From Lachnospiraceae bacterium (GTDB lineage: Bacteria > Bacillota > Clostridia > Lachnospirales > Lachnospiraceae): 64,000 bases of DNA. The DNA lies in NCBI GenBank assembly GCA_017615545.1, contig JAFZZY010000007.1, positions 1 through 64,000 on the forward strand. The letters are read 5' to 3'. Positions 44,424 through 54,617 of the stretch are shown one piece after another; the stretch's first letter is position 1; each line of letters starts with the position of its first letter. Made by a program: the position numbers and the translations under genes. The notes beneath the pieces were generated by a model. That model did not search any database. It worked only from the letters and a program-made list of their open reading frames with translations, and was not told the DNA's origin.

Positions 44424-45878
44424 ATGTTAAATGATAGAGATTTAACCGCATATGAAAACCTGCCTGTGATCCCCGAGAATGAACCGGAGCGCCAGTTTTA
44501 CTTTATGGCGCAGATCCGCAAACTCGTGAAGCAGCGCGAGGAACAACTGGGACGTCCGCTGACGGCTTATCACCTGTGCGTCGGATGTCAGATGAACGCA
44601 AAAGACTCGGAGAAACTTCTCGGAGTCCTTTTGGAGTGCGGATATGTCGAAACCGATCAGGAACTGGATGCGGACTTCGTGATCTACAATACCTGCACGA
44701 TCCGTGAAAATGCGAACCTGAAGGTGTATGGCCGCCTGGGCGTTCTAGGCAGCAAGAAGAAGCAGAACCCGGATATGATCATTGCCCTGTGCGGTTGCAT
44801 GATGCAGGAGCCGACCGTGGTCGAAAAGATCCGGAAGAGTTATAAGTTTGTTGATATCATCTTCGGCACACATAATAATTTCAAACTGCCGGAGCTTTTA
44901 TACAATCGCATGATCAACAAAGAGATGATCGTCGATATATGGGAAGATACGACGATGATCGTGGAAGACCTGCCCGCGAAGCGTGTATATCCGTTCAAAT
45001 CGGGCGTCAACATCATGTATGGTTGTAATAATTTTTGCACCTATTGTATCGTTCCTTACGTGCGCGGACGCGAGAAATCCCGTGCGCCGCAGGAGATCCT
45101 GGATGAGATCCGCAGGCTGGTCGCTGACGGCGTGGTCGAGGTCATGCTGCTCGGACAGAATGTAAATTCCTATGGAAAGAATCTAGAGACTCCGATGACA
45201 TTTGCCCAACTGCTTCAGAAGGTCGAAGAGATCCCGGGCTTGGAACGGATCCGCTTTATGACTTCCCATCCGAAGGATCTTTCGGACGAGCTCATCGAGG
45301 TCATGAAAAACTCGAAGAAGATCTGCCGGCATCTGCATTTGCCGTTGCAGTCCGGAAGCACGGAAGTTCTGAAGCGCATGAACCGCAGATACACGAAGGA
45401 GCATTATATCGAATTGGCGGAGAAGATCCGCCGCGAGATCCCCGACATCGCTTTGACGACCGACATCATCGTCGGGTTCCCGGGCGAGACGGAGGAGGAT
45501 TTCGAGGAGACCATGGATGTGGTCGAGCGCATCCGTTATGAGAGCGCATTTACGTTTTTATATTCCAAACGTACTGGTACGCCGGCGGCGAAGTTTGAGG
45601 ACCAGGTTCCGAAGGACGTCGCGCAGAAGCGTTTTGATCGTCTGCTCGAGCGGGTGCAGAGCATCGCTGCCGAGCAGTGTAAGAAGGATGTCGGAAAATG
45701 TGTGGACGTCTTAGTCGAATCCGTTTCGGAGGAAGACGGTAAGATGATGGCCACCGGCCGCATGAGCAACAACACGATGGTCCATTTTGAAGGCTGCAAA
45801 GAGCTTTACGGACGCATCGTTCCCGTGCAGATCACGGAGTCGAAGGGTTTCTATTATTTCGGGACCCTTATTTCCTGA
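44424..45878 (+). CDS. miaB: tRNA-2-methylthio-N6-dimethylallyladenosine synthase
   Basis: 484 residues. Radical SAM methylthiotransferase acting on i6A37 of tRNA. N-terminal UPF0004 domain with cysteines CVGCQMNAKDSE and NTCTIRENANLKVYG and LCGCMMQEP; radical SAM C-x3-C-x2-C in CNNFCTYCIVPYVRGRE near 196-212; C-terminal TRAM domain. Works on the product of MiaA, encoded 5 genes further on. N-terminal extension of about 50 residues before the first domain is normal in Clostridia. Confidence 0.96.
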   Translation: MLNDRDLTAYENLPVIPENEPERQFYFMAQIRKLVKQREEQLGRPLTAYHLCVGCQMNAKDSEKLLGVLLECGYVETDQELDADFVIYNTCTIRENANLKVYGRLGVLGSKKKQNPDMIIALCGCMMQEPTVVEKIRKSYKFVDIIFGTHNNFKLPELLYNRMINKEMIVDIWEDTTMIVEDLPAKRVYPFKSGVNIMYGCNNFCTYCIVPYVRGREKSRAPQEILDEIRRLVADGVVEVMLLGQNVNSYGKNLETPMTFAQLLQKVEEIPGLERIRFMTSHPKDLSDELIEVMKNSKKICRHLHLPLQSGSTEVLKRMNRRYTKEHYIELAEKIRREIPDIALTTDIIVGFPGETEEDFEETMDVVERIRYESAFTFLYSKRTGTPAAKFEDQVPKDVAQKRFDRLLERVQSIAAEQCKKDVGKCVDVLVESVSEEDGKMMATGRMSNNTMVHFEGCKELYGRIVPVQITESKGFYYFGTLIS

Positions 45879-45903
45879 CCGCGGGTAGATTTGGAGGTAT
45901 TTC

Positions 45904-48564
45904 ATGACACCGGTTTCTAAATTATCTCCTATGATGGAGCAATATATCGAAACCAAGAATAAATACAAGGATTGCATTTTGTTTTATCGTCTCGGCGATT
46001 TCTACGAAATGTTCTTTGATGATGCCCTGACTGCGTCAAAGGTGCTGGAGATCACATTGACCGGACGGGACTGCGGCCTGGAGGAGCGTGCGCCCATGTG
46101 CGGCGTCCCCTTCCATGCGGCAGAAGCATACATCAACAAACTGGTGTCGGCGGGTTATAAGGTGGCGATCGCCGAGCAGATGATCGACCCGAAGCTCGCG
46201 AAGGGACTGGTGCCGCGTGAGGTCATCCGCGTCGTTACCCCCGGAACCATCCTCAGCGCACAGGCTCTGGATGAGACAAAGAACAATTACATCATGTCCA
46301 TCGTATACACAGATCGGAATTTCGGCGTTGCCGTTTCGGACGTTTCGACCGGTGATTTTTCGATGACTGAGATCGGTTCGGAAAATGAATTGATGGACGA
46401 GATCTGCAAATTCAGCCCGTCAGAGATCATCTGTAACGAGCCGTTTTTGATGGCCGATTTTGACTTTGAGACTTTGAAGGGTCGCATGCAGGTCGCGATC
46501 AGCGCCCTGGATGTCGGCTATTATGAAGAGCACCGCTGTAAGTCTACGCTTTTGGAGCATTTTCACGTGGCTTCCCTGGACGCACTGGGACTGTCCGGCT
46601 ACGATAGCGGCATGATCGCGAGCGGCGTTCTTCTTTTGTATCTTTACGAAACGCAGAAGAACCACATGGAGCATATCACGCACATCCGTCCCTATGCGAC
46701 GGGAGGTTTTATGCTTCTGGATACTTCCACGCGTCGGAATCTGGAACTTTGCGAGACCCTGCGGGATAAGCAGAAGAGAGGCACGCTGCTTTGGGTGCTG
46801 GATAAGACGAAGACTGCGATGGGCGCGCGTCTGTTGCGCCGTTATATCGAACTGCCGTTGCTTTCCGCCGAGCTGATCCGCAAACGTCAGGATGCGGTGG
46901 AAGAACTGGTGCTGAATTACATTGACCGCGAAGAGATCCGCGAGTATTTGAACCCGATCTACGACCTGGAGCGTCTCCTCGGACGTATCAGTTATAAAAC
47001 GGCAAATCCGCGTGACCTGCTTGCATTTTTACAGTCGCTTTCGACCCTGCCTTACATTCACGATCTGCTTTCACAGCGGTCGAGCGCCCTCTTTAAGGAG
47101 ATGGCCGATAGCTTCGATGATCTGCAGGATCTGAAGGAACTGGTCGAGCGCGCGATCTGCGAGGATCCGCCGATCTCCGTGCGCGAGGGAGGCATTATCC
47201 GAGAAGGCTTCTCGGAGGAGGTCGACACCCTGCGTCTGTCGAAGACCGAGGGTAAGGACTGGCTGGCCGAGCTCGAAGCCAAAGAACGCGAGGCGACCGG
47301 CATCAAGAACCTTCGAATCAAATTTAACAAGGTGTTCGGTTACTATTTTGAGGTCACGAATTCGTACCTGAATATGGTTCCGGATTATTTCATCCGCAAG
47401 CAGACGTTGACGAATGGTGAGCGTTTCACTACGCCGAAACTGAAAGAACTGGAAAATGCGATCCTGGGCGCGGAGGATAAGTTGATCTCGCTGGAATATG
47501 AGCTGTTCTGCCAGGTGCGCGACCATATCGCTTCGATGGTCGAGCGTATCCAGACGACAGCGCATGCAGTCGCACTTACCGACGTCATCGCGTCTCTCGC
47601 GACGGTAGCACAGCAATCGAATTACATTCGCCCGAAGATCAATGAAAAGGGCCTGATCGACATCAAGGGCGGCCGCCATCCGGTCGTTGAAAAAATGATG
47701 TCGGATAAAATGTTCGTGGAGAATGACGTTCTTCTCGACAATCATAACAATCGGATCGCGATCATCACCGGTCCGAATATGGCCGGTAAATCGACGTATA
47801 TGCGTCAGGTGGCGCTCATCACGCTGATGGCGCAGATCGGATCGTTCGTACCTGCTTCGTCAGCCGATATCGGCCTTTGTGACCGTATCTTCACACGTGT
47901 CGGCGCGAGCGATGATCTGGCGAGTGGACAGAGTACGTTCATGGTCGAGATGAACGAGGTGTCGAATATTCTTCGAAACGCGACCCGTAACAGTCTGATC
48001 GTGCTTGATGAGATCGGACGCGGTACTTCGACTTATGACGGCATGAGCATCGCCTGGGCGGTCGTTGAATACATCAGCGATACCAAACAGCTAGGCGCGA
48101 AGACCTTGTTTGCGACGCATTATCATGAATTGACCGAGCTTGAGGGTGCACTCGCCGGTGTGACAAATTATTGCATCGCCGTGAAGGAACAGGGTGACGA
48201 CATAGTCTTCCTGCGTAAGATCATCAAGGGCGGTGCCGATAAGAGTTACGGTATCCAGGTTGCGAAGCTCGCCGGCGTTCCGGATGCAGTCATTCACCGT
48301 GCGAAGCAGCTGGTGGAGGAACTCACGGACAATGATATCGCCGTGCGCGCGAAAGAGATCGCGCAGGCGGGACTGGGCACGAAGGAGAAGAAGCGTATTC
48401 CGAAAGAGGACGACGTGGACTCCAACCAGCTGACCTTGTTTGATACTGTAAAAGAAGACGAGATCATCGACGAGATCCTTTCGATGGATATCGACAATAT
48501 GACGCCTCGGGATGCATTCAACGCTTTGTGCAACCTGCAAAACAAACTGAAGAATCGTATATAG
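45904..48564 (+). CDS. mutS: DNA mismatch recognition ATPase MutS
   Basis: 886 residues. Recognises mismatches and small loops. Mismatch-binding domain with GDFYEMFFDDA near 30-40 (the Phe-x-Glu motif), clamp and connector domains in the middle, Walker A GPNMAGKSTYMRQ near 623-635, the ABC signature STFMVEMNEVSNIL and Walker B LDEIGRGTSTYDG. GGAGG before ATG 45904. mutS and mutL are adjacent (10 bp), with miaA overlapping mutL. Confidence 0.97.
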   Translation: MTPVSKLSPMMEQYIETKNKYKDCILFYRLGDFYEMFFDDALTASKVLEITLTGRDCGLEERAPMCGVPFHAAEAYINKLVSAGYKVAIAEQMIDPKLAKGLVPREVIRVVTPGTILSAQALDETKNNYIMSIVYTDRNFGVAVSDVSTGDFSMTEIGSENELMDEICKFSPSEIICNEPFLMADFDFETLKGRMQVAISALDVGYYEEHRCKSTLLEHFHVASLDALGLSGYDSGMIASGVLLLYLYETQKNHMEHITHIRPYATGGFMLLDTSTRRNLELCETLRDKQKRGTLLWVLDKTKTAMGARLLRRYIELPLLSAELIRKRQDAVEELVLNYIDREEIREYLNPIYDLERLLGRISYKTANPRDLLAFLQSLSTLPYIHDLLSQRSSALFKEMADSFDDLQDLKELVERAICEDPPISVREGGIIREGFSEEVDTLRLSKTEGKDWLAELEAKEREATGIKNLRIKFNKVFGYYFEVTNSYLNMVPDYFIRKQTLTNGERFTTPKLKELENAILGAEDKLISLEYELFCQVRDHIASMVERIQTTAHAVALTDVIASLATVAQQSNYIRPKINEKGLIDIKGGRHPVVEKMMSDKMFVENDVLLDNHNNRIAIITGPNMAGKSTYMRQVALITLMAQIGSFVPASSADIGLCDRIFTRVGASDDLASGQSTFMVEMNEVSNILRNATRNSLIVLDEIGRGTSTYDGMSIAWAVVEYISDTKQLGAKTLFATHYHELTELEGALAGVTNYCIAVKEQGDDIVFLRKIIKGGADKSYGIQVAKLAGVPDAVIHRAKQLVEELTDNDIAVRAKEIAQAGLGTKEKKRIPKEDDVDSNQLTLFDTVKEDEIIDEILSMDIDNMTPRDAFNALCNLQNKLKNRI

Positions 48565-48574
48565 GAGGTTCGGT

Positions 48575-50674
48575 ATGGGAGTTATTCAAGCTCTTTCACA
48601 AGAAACGATCAATCAGATCGCGGCCGGTGAAGTTATCGAACGTCCGGCTTCGATCGTAAAGGAACTCGTGGAAAATGCGATCGATGCGAAGGCGACTTCG
48701 GTCACGGTCGAGATCAAAGAAGGCGGCATGTCGCTGATCCGCATTACGGACAATGGATGCGGCATCGATAAAGAAGATGTGCGGATCGCATTTCAGCCGC
48801 ACACAACGAGTAAGATCCGCTCGGCGCTGGATCTGCTGACGGTTTCATCTTTGGGCTTCCGCGGTGAAGCATTGTCCAGCATCGCTGCTGTATGCCAGGT
48901 GGAGCTGGTGACGAAGACCGCCGACGCGATCTCCGGTACCATGTACAACATCGAGGGCGGACAGGAGAAGTCCATGCGCGATGTCGGCGCGCCGGTCGGC
49001 ACGACGTTTTTCGTACGAAACATATTTTTCAATACGCCTGCGCGGCGTAAATTCCTGAAATCGGCGCAGACCGAGGCGGGATATATCACGTCCATCATGG
49101 AAAGCATTGCCCTGTCGCATCCGGACATTTCGTTCCAGCTGACCGTGAACGGACAGAATAAACTTTACACCAACGGCAGCGGCAAGATGGCCGATGCCTG
49201 CTACAGCGTGTTCGGCCGTAACGAAGTTGCCGATTTCCTGGAACTTCCCGAGACGACCGCGGACGACCGCCTGAAACTGAACGGTTTTATCGCGAAGCCG
49301 CATCGTTCCCGCGGCAACCGTGACATGGAGTATTATTTCATCAACGGCCGTTACGTGAAGAGCAAGATCATCGCGGCTGCGATCGAAGAGGGCTATCGCG
49401 GTTTCCTTATGCAGCACCGGTATCCAATCGTGGCGCTGAACCTTACGGTGTCGCCCGAACTGATCGATGTCAATGTTCATCCTGCGAAGATGGAACTGCG
49501 TTTCCGCAATGAGGATGAAGTGTTCCGTCTGGTCCGCGATGCGATCATAGCACGCCTGAAGCAACAGAACCTGATCCTGGATTCCGATGAGGACGAAGAG
49601 GAGAAGCAGGATACAAAACCCTCTGCGCCGGCGCCTGAGCCCTTTATGAAGGCCAGGGAGACCATGAACCGAACGCATTCGCAGAATACGCGTCCGGAAT
49701 ATGTTACTGCCGATCTAAAGCCTTCTGTGGCCGATGTCAAGAAGACGATCGCTGCTTATGAGGGCGCTGCTCCTGAACATGAAAAGCATGCACCTGCGAA
49801 GAAAGTGACTCCTTCCCTGAAGGGTGACTCGTTCCTGATCGATGATGCAGATGACGAACTTCCCGATTTCACCAAAAACAATCCGGTGAAGGAAACGAAG
49901 GTTTCTGAGCCGGAGGTGAGGAAGCCGGAAGAACAGAAACCAGAGGTAAAATCGCCCGAGGCACAGAACGTTTTCACCGAAACCCAAACGGCATATACTG
50001 CAAAACCGGTCGAGACGAAGGACGAAGAGCAGGTCACCTTATTTAACGATGAACTGTTTCGTAAGGAACTGAAATCCAAATACAAATTGATCGGCCAGAT
50101 CTTTGATACCTACTGGCTGATCCAGTTTGAGGATAAATTGCTGATCATGGACCAGCACGCGGCCCACGAGAAGGTGCTTTACGAGAAGAATGTCAAATTC
50201 TTCAAGGAGAAGAAAGCGGAATCGCAATATATCAGTCCGCCGATCGTTCTGCACATCACACATCGTGAACAACAGTGCCTGGAGCAGTATCAGTCTTACT
50301 TTGAGGAGTTCGGTTACGAGATCGAGAGTTTCGGTCCTGACGCCTACGCGATCCGCGCGGTGCCGTCGAACCTTTATAAACTCGACCAGCAGGAACTTTT
50401 TGTTTCCCTTTTGGATGAACTTTTGGATTATGCGCCACTGCGCACCGAAGAAAGCGCGAAGGAGATGGCATTATCCCTGTTCATCGACAAACTCGCGACC
50501 ATGGCCTGCAAAGCCGCCATCAAAGGTAACATGGCGATCTCATTTGCCGAGGCGGACAAACTGGTCGACGACCTGCTGAAACTGGACAATCCTTACATGT
50601 GCCCGCATGGAAGACCGACCCTGATCTCCATGTCGAAATACGAACTGGAGCGTAAATTTTCCCGAAAGATATGA
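48575..50674 (+). CDS. mutL: DNA mismatch repair protein MutL
   Basis: 699 residues. GHKL ATPase: NAIDAKATSVTVEI, DNGCGIDKEDV, GFRGEALSSIAAVC in order. A long Pro/Glu/Lys-rich linker (about 335-490) joins a C-terminal dimerisation and endonuclease domain with DQHAAHEKVLYE (metal-binding DQHAxxExxxE motif), as expected for a MutL that nicks DNA, and C-terminal CPHGRP. A Dam-type methylase exists in the window, but the endonuclease motif suggests that strand choice does not depend on MutH. Overlaps miaA. Confidence 0.96.
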   Translation: MGVIQALSQETINQIAAGEVIERPASIVKELVENAIDAKATSVTVEIKEGGMSLIRITDNGCGIDKEDVRIAFQPHTTSKIRSALDLLTVSSLGFRGEALSSIAAVCQVELVTKTADAISGTMYNIEGGQEKSMRDVGAPVGTTFFVRNIFFNTPARRKFLKSAQTEAGYITSIMESIALSHPDISFQLTVNGQNKLYTNGSGKMADACYSVFGRNEVADFLELPETTADDRLKLNGFIAKPHRSRGNRDMEYYFINGRYVKSKIIAAAIEEGYRGFLMQHRYPIVALNLTVSPELIDVNVHPAKMELRFRNEDEVFRLVRDAIIARLKQQNLILDSDEDEEEKQDTKPSAPAPEPFMKARETMNRTHSQNTRPEYVTADLKPSVADVKKTIAAYEGAAPEHEKHAPAKKVTPSLKGDSFLIDDADDELPDFTKNNPVKETKVSEPEVRKPEEQKPEVKSPEAQNVFTETQTAYTAKPVETKDEEQVTLFNDELFRKELKSKYKLIGQIFDTYWLIQFEDKLLIMDQHAAHEKVLYEKNVKFFKEKKAESQYISPPIVLHITHREQQCLEQYQSYFEEFGYEIESFGPDAYAIRAVPSNLYKLDQQELFVSLLDELLDYAPLRTEESAKEMALSLFIDKLATMACKAAIKGNMAISFAEADKLVDDLLKLDNPYMCPHGRPTLISMSKYELERKFSRKI

Positions 50675-51636
50675 TGGATAAAAGACCTTTGATCGTGCTG
50701 ACCGGCCCTACCGCCGCCGGAAAGACCGAGCTGTCGCTGCGTGTCGCCGAGCGGTACGGCTGCGAGATCATCAGTGCGGATTCGATGCAAGTATATAAAT
50801 ATATGGATATCGGTTCCGCAAAGATCGGGGCCGAAGAGATGCGGGGCATCCGCCATCATTTGATCGATGTGCTACTACCGGAGGAGGAGTTTTCCGTGTA
50901 CCGCTTCGTGCAGATGGCCAAGCAGGCCATCGACGAGATCTACAGCCGCGGGAAGATCCCGCTCGTCGTCGGCGGCACGGGCTTTTATATCCGCGCGCTT
51001 TTGTACGACGTCGAGTTTACCGAGGAGAGTGCGGACAGTAAACTCCGGGCGCGACTCGAAGCATTGGCCGAAGAGATCGGACCGGAAGCCTTGCATGATC
51101 GACTGCGCGAGGTCGACCCCGAAAGCGCGGAGATCATTCACCCGAACAATGTCAAACGTGTGATCCGGGCGTTGGAATTTTACGAGCAGAATGCCCGTCC
51201 CATCTCGGAACACAATGAAGAACAAAAAGCAAAAGAATCGCCTTATGATTTCTGCTATTTCGTCCTGAATATGGACCGGGCGGTTCTCTATGACAGGATC
51301 GAGAAGAGAGTCGACAAGATGGTAAAGGACGGTTTGAAAGCCGAAGTCGATCGGTTGCGTGGTATGGGATATTCGCGTGAGCTCGTCTCGATGCAGGGTT
51401 TGGGATACAAAGAGTATCTGGATCACCTGAACGGTGAAATAACCGAAGATGAGGCGATCTACCGCATTAAACGTGATACCAGACATTTTGCTAAGCGGCA
51501 GCTGACGTGGTTTCGCCGTGAACGTGACGTGATCTGGCTCGATAAGAATGTCTGTGCGACAAAAGAAGAGGAAGAAGCGGAGACGAAGCGACTGCTCGAA
51601 CGGATCGACGGTTACGTTCGCGCTGTGATAGATTAG
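50671..51636 (+). CDS. miaA: tRNA dimethylallyltransferase
   Basis: 321 residues. Adds the dimethylallyl group to A37 of tRNAs reading U-starting codons, using DMAPP from the isoprenoid route. P-loop LTGPTAAGKTELSL near 9-22, then DSMQVYKYMDIGSAK and VVGGTGFYIRALLYD (substrate tunnel), and RRERDVIWLD near the C-terminus. Overlaps mutL (ATGATG). Prepares the substrate for MiaB upstream. Confidence 0.96.
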   Translation: MMDKRPLIVLTGPTAAGKTELSLRVAERYGCEIISADSMQVYKYMDIGSAKIGAEEMRGIRHHLIDVLLPEEEFSVYRFVQMAKQAIDEIYSRGKIPLVVGGTGFYIRALLYDVEFTEESADSKLRARLEALAEEIGPEALHDRLREVDPESAEIIHPNNVKRVIRALEFYEQNARPISEHNEEQKAKESPYDFCYFVLNMDRAVLYDRIEKRVDKMVKDGLKAEVDRLRGMGYSRELVSMQGLGYKEYLDHLNGEITEDEAIYRIKRDTRHFAKRQLTWFRRERDVIWLDKNVCATKEEEEAETKRLLERIDGYVRAVID

Positions 51637-51646
51637 GAGAAGTATT

Positions 51647-52939
51647 TTGGATAATTCAACGGATAAGCAGTATCTGATCAATATGTACGAGAGACTCGGC
51701 ATTTCCCGCGAGGTATATGAGAGCGGGGAACGTGCTCTTGAAGCTTTGAAGGAGCGTTTTGGCCGGATCGACCGCATCGCCGAATGTAACCAGTTGAAGG
51801 TGCTGGCGGCGCTACAGGAGAATCATGTGGGAGAGAGCGACCTGCTCCCGACCACCGGCTATGGCTACAACGATGAAGGCCGTGATAAGCTGGAACGCGT
51901 CTATGCGGCGACTTTTCATACGGAAGACGCAATCGTGCGCCCGCAGCTCATTTCGGGCACACACGCGCTTACAGTGGCCTTATTCGGCATTTTACGGCCG
52001 GGGGATGTCATGCTTTCGGTCGCAGGTAAGCCTTACGATACCCTGGACGATGTGATCGGCATTTTCCGCAAGGCGGATGGTTCACTTTGTGATTTTGGTG
52101 TAAGTTACAAGCAGGTCGATCTGAATGAGAAGGGTGAGCTGGACCTGCCCGCGATCGAAGAGACGGTAAAGGAACAGCCGAAGGTCGTATATCTGCAACG
52201 TTCTAAAGGTTATGCGACGCGTAAGACCTTCTCGACGGCAGATATCGAAGAGATGGTAAAGATCGTTCGCAGAGTGCATCCGCAGGCGATCATCATGGTC
52301 GATAACTGCTACGGTGAATTCACTGAGCTGCGGGAGCCGACGGATGTCGGAGCAGACATCATCATCGGTTCGCTGATCAAAAACCCCGGCGGCGGTCTGG
52401 CACCGGTCGGCGGCTATATCGCAGGTAAGAAGAAATATATCGAGATGTGCGCGAACCGCATGACGAGCCCGGGACTGGGTAAGGAAGTCGGACCGAATCT
52501 CGGAACTATCCGCAGTTTTTATCAGGGCTTCTTCCTTTCACCGACGGTGACTGCAGGAGCGGTCAAAGGAGCGATCTTCCTTGCAAAACTCTTTGAGGAT
52601 CACGGCTTTTCCGTATTCCCTGCTTCTTCGGAGGAGAGATACGATCTCATCCAGACGGTGACCTTCCATGAGCCGCAGGGCGTGTTGGATTTCTGCCGCG
52701 GCATCCAGGCGGCTGCTCCGGTGGACAGTTACGTTACACCCGAGCCGTGGGATATGCCCGGTTACGATGCACAGGTGATCATGGCGGCCGGTGCTTTTGT
52801 ATCCGGCTCCTCCATCGAACTGTCAGCAGACGGCCCGATGAAGCCTCCGTATACCGTGTATTTCCAGGGCGGTCTGACCTTCGAACACGCGAAACTCGGC
52901 GCGCTGAAAGCACTCGAGGAAGTACTGAAGAAGCATTGA
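51647..52939 (+). CDS. PLP-dependent methionine gamma-lyase-like protein (YnbB/aluminium resistance family)
   Basis: 430 residues. Fold type I aminotransferase-like enzyme; the PLP lysine is in IIGSLIKNPGGGLAPVGGY near 240-258, followed by YIAGKKKYIE. Family members are annotated as aluminium resistance or cysteine/methionine lyases; activity is not settled. N-terminus QLKVLAALQENHVGESDLL and GYGYNDEGRDKLERVYA are highly conserved. Start at TTG 51647 with GGAG 9 nt upstream. 10 bp after miaA. A gap of 128 bp follows. Confidence 0.87.
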   Translation: MDNSTDKQYLINMYERLGISREVYESGERALEALKERFGRIDRIAECNQLKVLAALQENHVGESDLLPTTGYGYNDEGRDKLERVYAATFHTEDAIVRPQLISGTHALTVALFGILRPGDVMLSVAGKPYDTLDDVIGIFRKADGSLCDFGVSYKQVDLNEKGELDLPAIEETVKEQPKVVYLQRSKGYATRKTFSTADIEEMVKIVRRVHPQAIIMVDNCYGEFTELREPTDVGADIIIGSLIKNPGGGLAPVGGYIAGKKKYIEMCANRMTSPGLGKEVGPNLGTIRSFYQGFFLSPTVTAGAVKGAIFLAKLFEDHGFSVFPASSEERYDLIQTVTFHEPQGVLDFCRGIQAAAPVDSYVTPEPWDMPGYDAQVIMAAGAFVSGSSIELSADGPMKPPYTVYFQGGLTFEHAKLGALKALEEVLKKH

Positions 52940-52990
52940 CCTAAGAGGGTTCATACCTATTGTCATAAAACTCGGGACAAAAAATGACAC

Positions 52991-53019
52991 TATACATCCG
53001 ACCCGAAATATGATAAAAT
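52991..53019 (+). promoter_or_regulatory. Weak candidate promoter of radC
   Basis: TATACA (52991-52996), 17 bp, TAAAAT (53014-53019). The -35 is poor; an overlapping TATGAT (53009) is an alternative -10. Confidence 0.35.
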
Positions 53020-53067
53020 TAACGTTGCTGAACGACCATTTTTCCCTTTCAGAGCGAAAGGAGAAAG

Positions 53068-53763
53068 ATGAAACATATTGCTATGAAAGAGATCCCGATC
53101 GACCAGCGTCCGTATGACAAATTTGAGGCTCTGGGCGTCGCGGCACTTACCGAAGTGGAATTGCTTGCGATCCTGCTCCGTTCGGGAGATCAGACGAAGA
53201 ACTCGTTGGAACTGGCCAGGGAGGTACTCGAGCTTCCCGAAGTCAAAGGCATCGGCGGATTGATGAACGTTTCCTATCACAATCTGACTGCGATCCGCGG
53301 GATCGGCAGGGTGAAAGCCACCCAGTTGCTTTCCATTGCGGAACTGGTGCGGCGCATCATGAAATGTAACGCCGACGTCGATAATCGCGTTTTTTGCGAT
53401 CCGGATTCCATTGTTTCGCTGTACCAGGCGGAGCTGGCGTACTGCCAGGTCGAACAGGTTTGGCTGACCTGTCTGGACACGAAGAACCATTTGCTTGCGC
53501 GGGAAATGATCTCGCAGGGCACGGTCAATTCGACCATGATCTCTCCGAGAGAGATCTATCTGTCCGCCATGAAGCACGGGGCGGTAAGCATTGTCCTGGT
53601 GCATAATCATCCGAGCGGTGACTGCACACCGAGTCAGGAAGATCTGGATCTGACCTTCCGTACCATCGAGGCCGGTAGGAACCTCGGACTCGGCCTGCTG
53701 GATCACATCATCATCGGCGGAAAGAATTACTACAGTTTCAAAGAACATGGAGTGTTCAAATGA
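53068..53763 (+). CDS. radC: RadC family JAB-domain protein
   Basis: 231 residues. An N-terminal helix-hairpin-helix (ALGVAALTEVELLAILLRSG and AIRGIGRVKATQLL) and a C-terminal JAB metalloprotein domain with HNHPSGDCTPSQED near 176-189, the zinc ligands of the JAMM motif. Its biological role in repair is disputed. It heads the shape cluster; in related Clostridia mreB comes next, but here mreC follows with a 4-bp overlap. Confidence 0.95.
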   Translation: MKHIAMKEIPIDQRPYDKFEALGVAALTEVELLAILLRSGDQTKNSLELAREVLELPEVKGIGGLMNVSYHNLTAIRGIGRVKATQLLSIAELVRRIMKCNADVDNRVFCDPDSIVSLYQAELAYCQVEQVWLTCLDTKNHLLAREMISQGTVNSTMISPREIYLSAMKHGAVSIVLVHNHPSGDCTPSQEDLDLTFRTIEAGRNLGLGLLDHIIIGGKNYYSFKEHGVFK

Positions 53764-54602
53764 AAAAGAGAAGACTGGATTTCCTTTTTTCAATTAAATA
53801 CATTCTGCTTATCTTGACCATCATTTGTTTGGTTTCGTTGGTCATTACGTATTCGAAGGGCGAGTCGATCGGGGTCTATAAGACCGCGGTCTCAAAAGTG
53901 TTCTCGCCGATCTCGAACGCGATCACCGGCATCGGGGACTATTTCTCGAATCGAAGCAAGACAAAAGCAGAAAAAGAAGACCTTCTCGAGAAGATCGAAA
54001 AATTGGAAGAAGAAAACCGTCTGCTTCAGGAACAGCTCAGAAAATATCAAAGTGATTACTACTCATTGTCCGAAATGAAAGACTTACTGAATTTCAAGGA
54101 TGAGTTTTCCAATTATCCCATGGTGGGAGCGAAGGTCATAGCGAAGGATAACGGAAACTGGTTTTCCCGCTTCACGATCAATCGCGGCAGCAATGACGGT
54201 GTCAAAAAGGATATGAACGTGATCGCGGCCGGCGGGCTGGCAGGTATCGTTACGCAGGTCGGACCGGATTATGCGGTCGTAACTTCGATCCTGGATGATC
54301 AGATGAACGTCAGTGCCATCTGCCGTTCTTCGCGTGATGCGTGCATGGTCATGGGTGATATCGACGCGATGTCTGAGGGCTACATCCGTCTGATGTACAT
54401 GAAGAAGGATGCCGATATACGTGAGTTTGACGAGATCATCACCGCGCCTACCAGCAGTAAATACCTGCCGGATCTGACCATCGGTTATGCAGTGCTTCTG
54501 CAGACCGACCCGAACAACATGACGAAGTCCGGTTATCTGATCCCTGCGGTCGATTTTGAAAACATTGAAAATGTCATGGTGATCCTGAAACTGAAACAGT
54601 AA
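53760..54602 (+). CDS. mreC: Rod shape-determining protein MreC
   Basis: 280 residues. One N-terminal membrane helix (about 8-29), a coiled coil (about 60-95, EKEDLLEKIEKLEEENRLLQ) and a beta-rich extracytoplasmic domain with GANVIAKDNGNWFSRFTINRG-like segment, NDGVKKDMNVIAAGGLAGIV and SRDACMVMGDI. Scaffolds the elongation machinery. Starts inside radC (ATGA overlap). Confidence 0.94.
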   Translation: MKKRRLDFLFSIKYILLILTIICLVSLVITYSKGESIGVYKTAVSKVFSPISNAITGIGDYFSNRSKTKAEKEDLLEKIEKLEEENRLLQEQLRKYQSDYYSLSEMKDLLNFKDEFSNYPMVGAKVIAKDNGNWFSRFTINRGSNDGVKKDMNVIAAGGLAGIVTQVGPDYAVVTSILDDQMNVSAICRSSRDACMVMGDIDAMSEGYIRLMYMKKDADIREFDEIITAPTSSKYLPDLTIGYAVLLQTDPNNMTKSGYLIPAVDFENIENVMVILKLKQ

Positions 54603-54617
54603 CGAGGAGATGTTTCG

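Noticed and set aside
52967-53008. Short inverted repeats (TGTCAT/ATGACA and TCGGG/CCCGA) upstream of radC
   Set aside because: Arms are only 5-6 bp with long loops; not better than chance in a 128-bp spacer.
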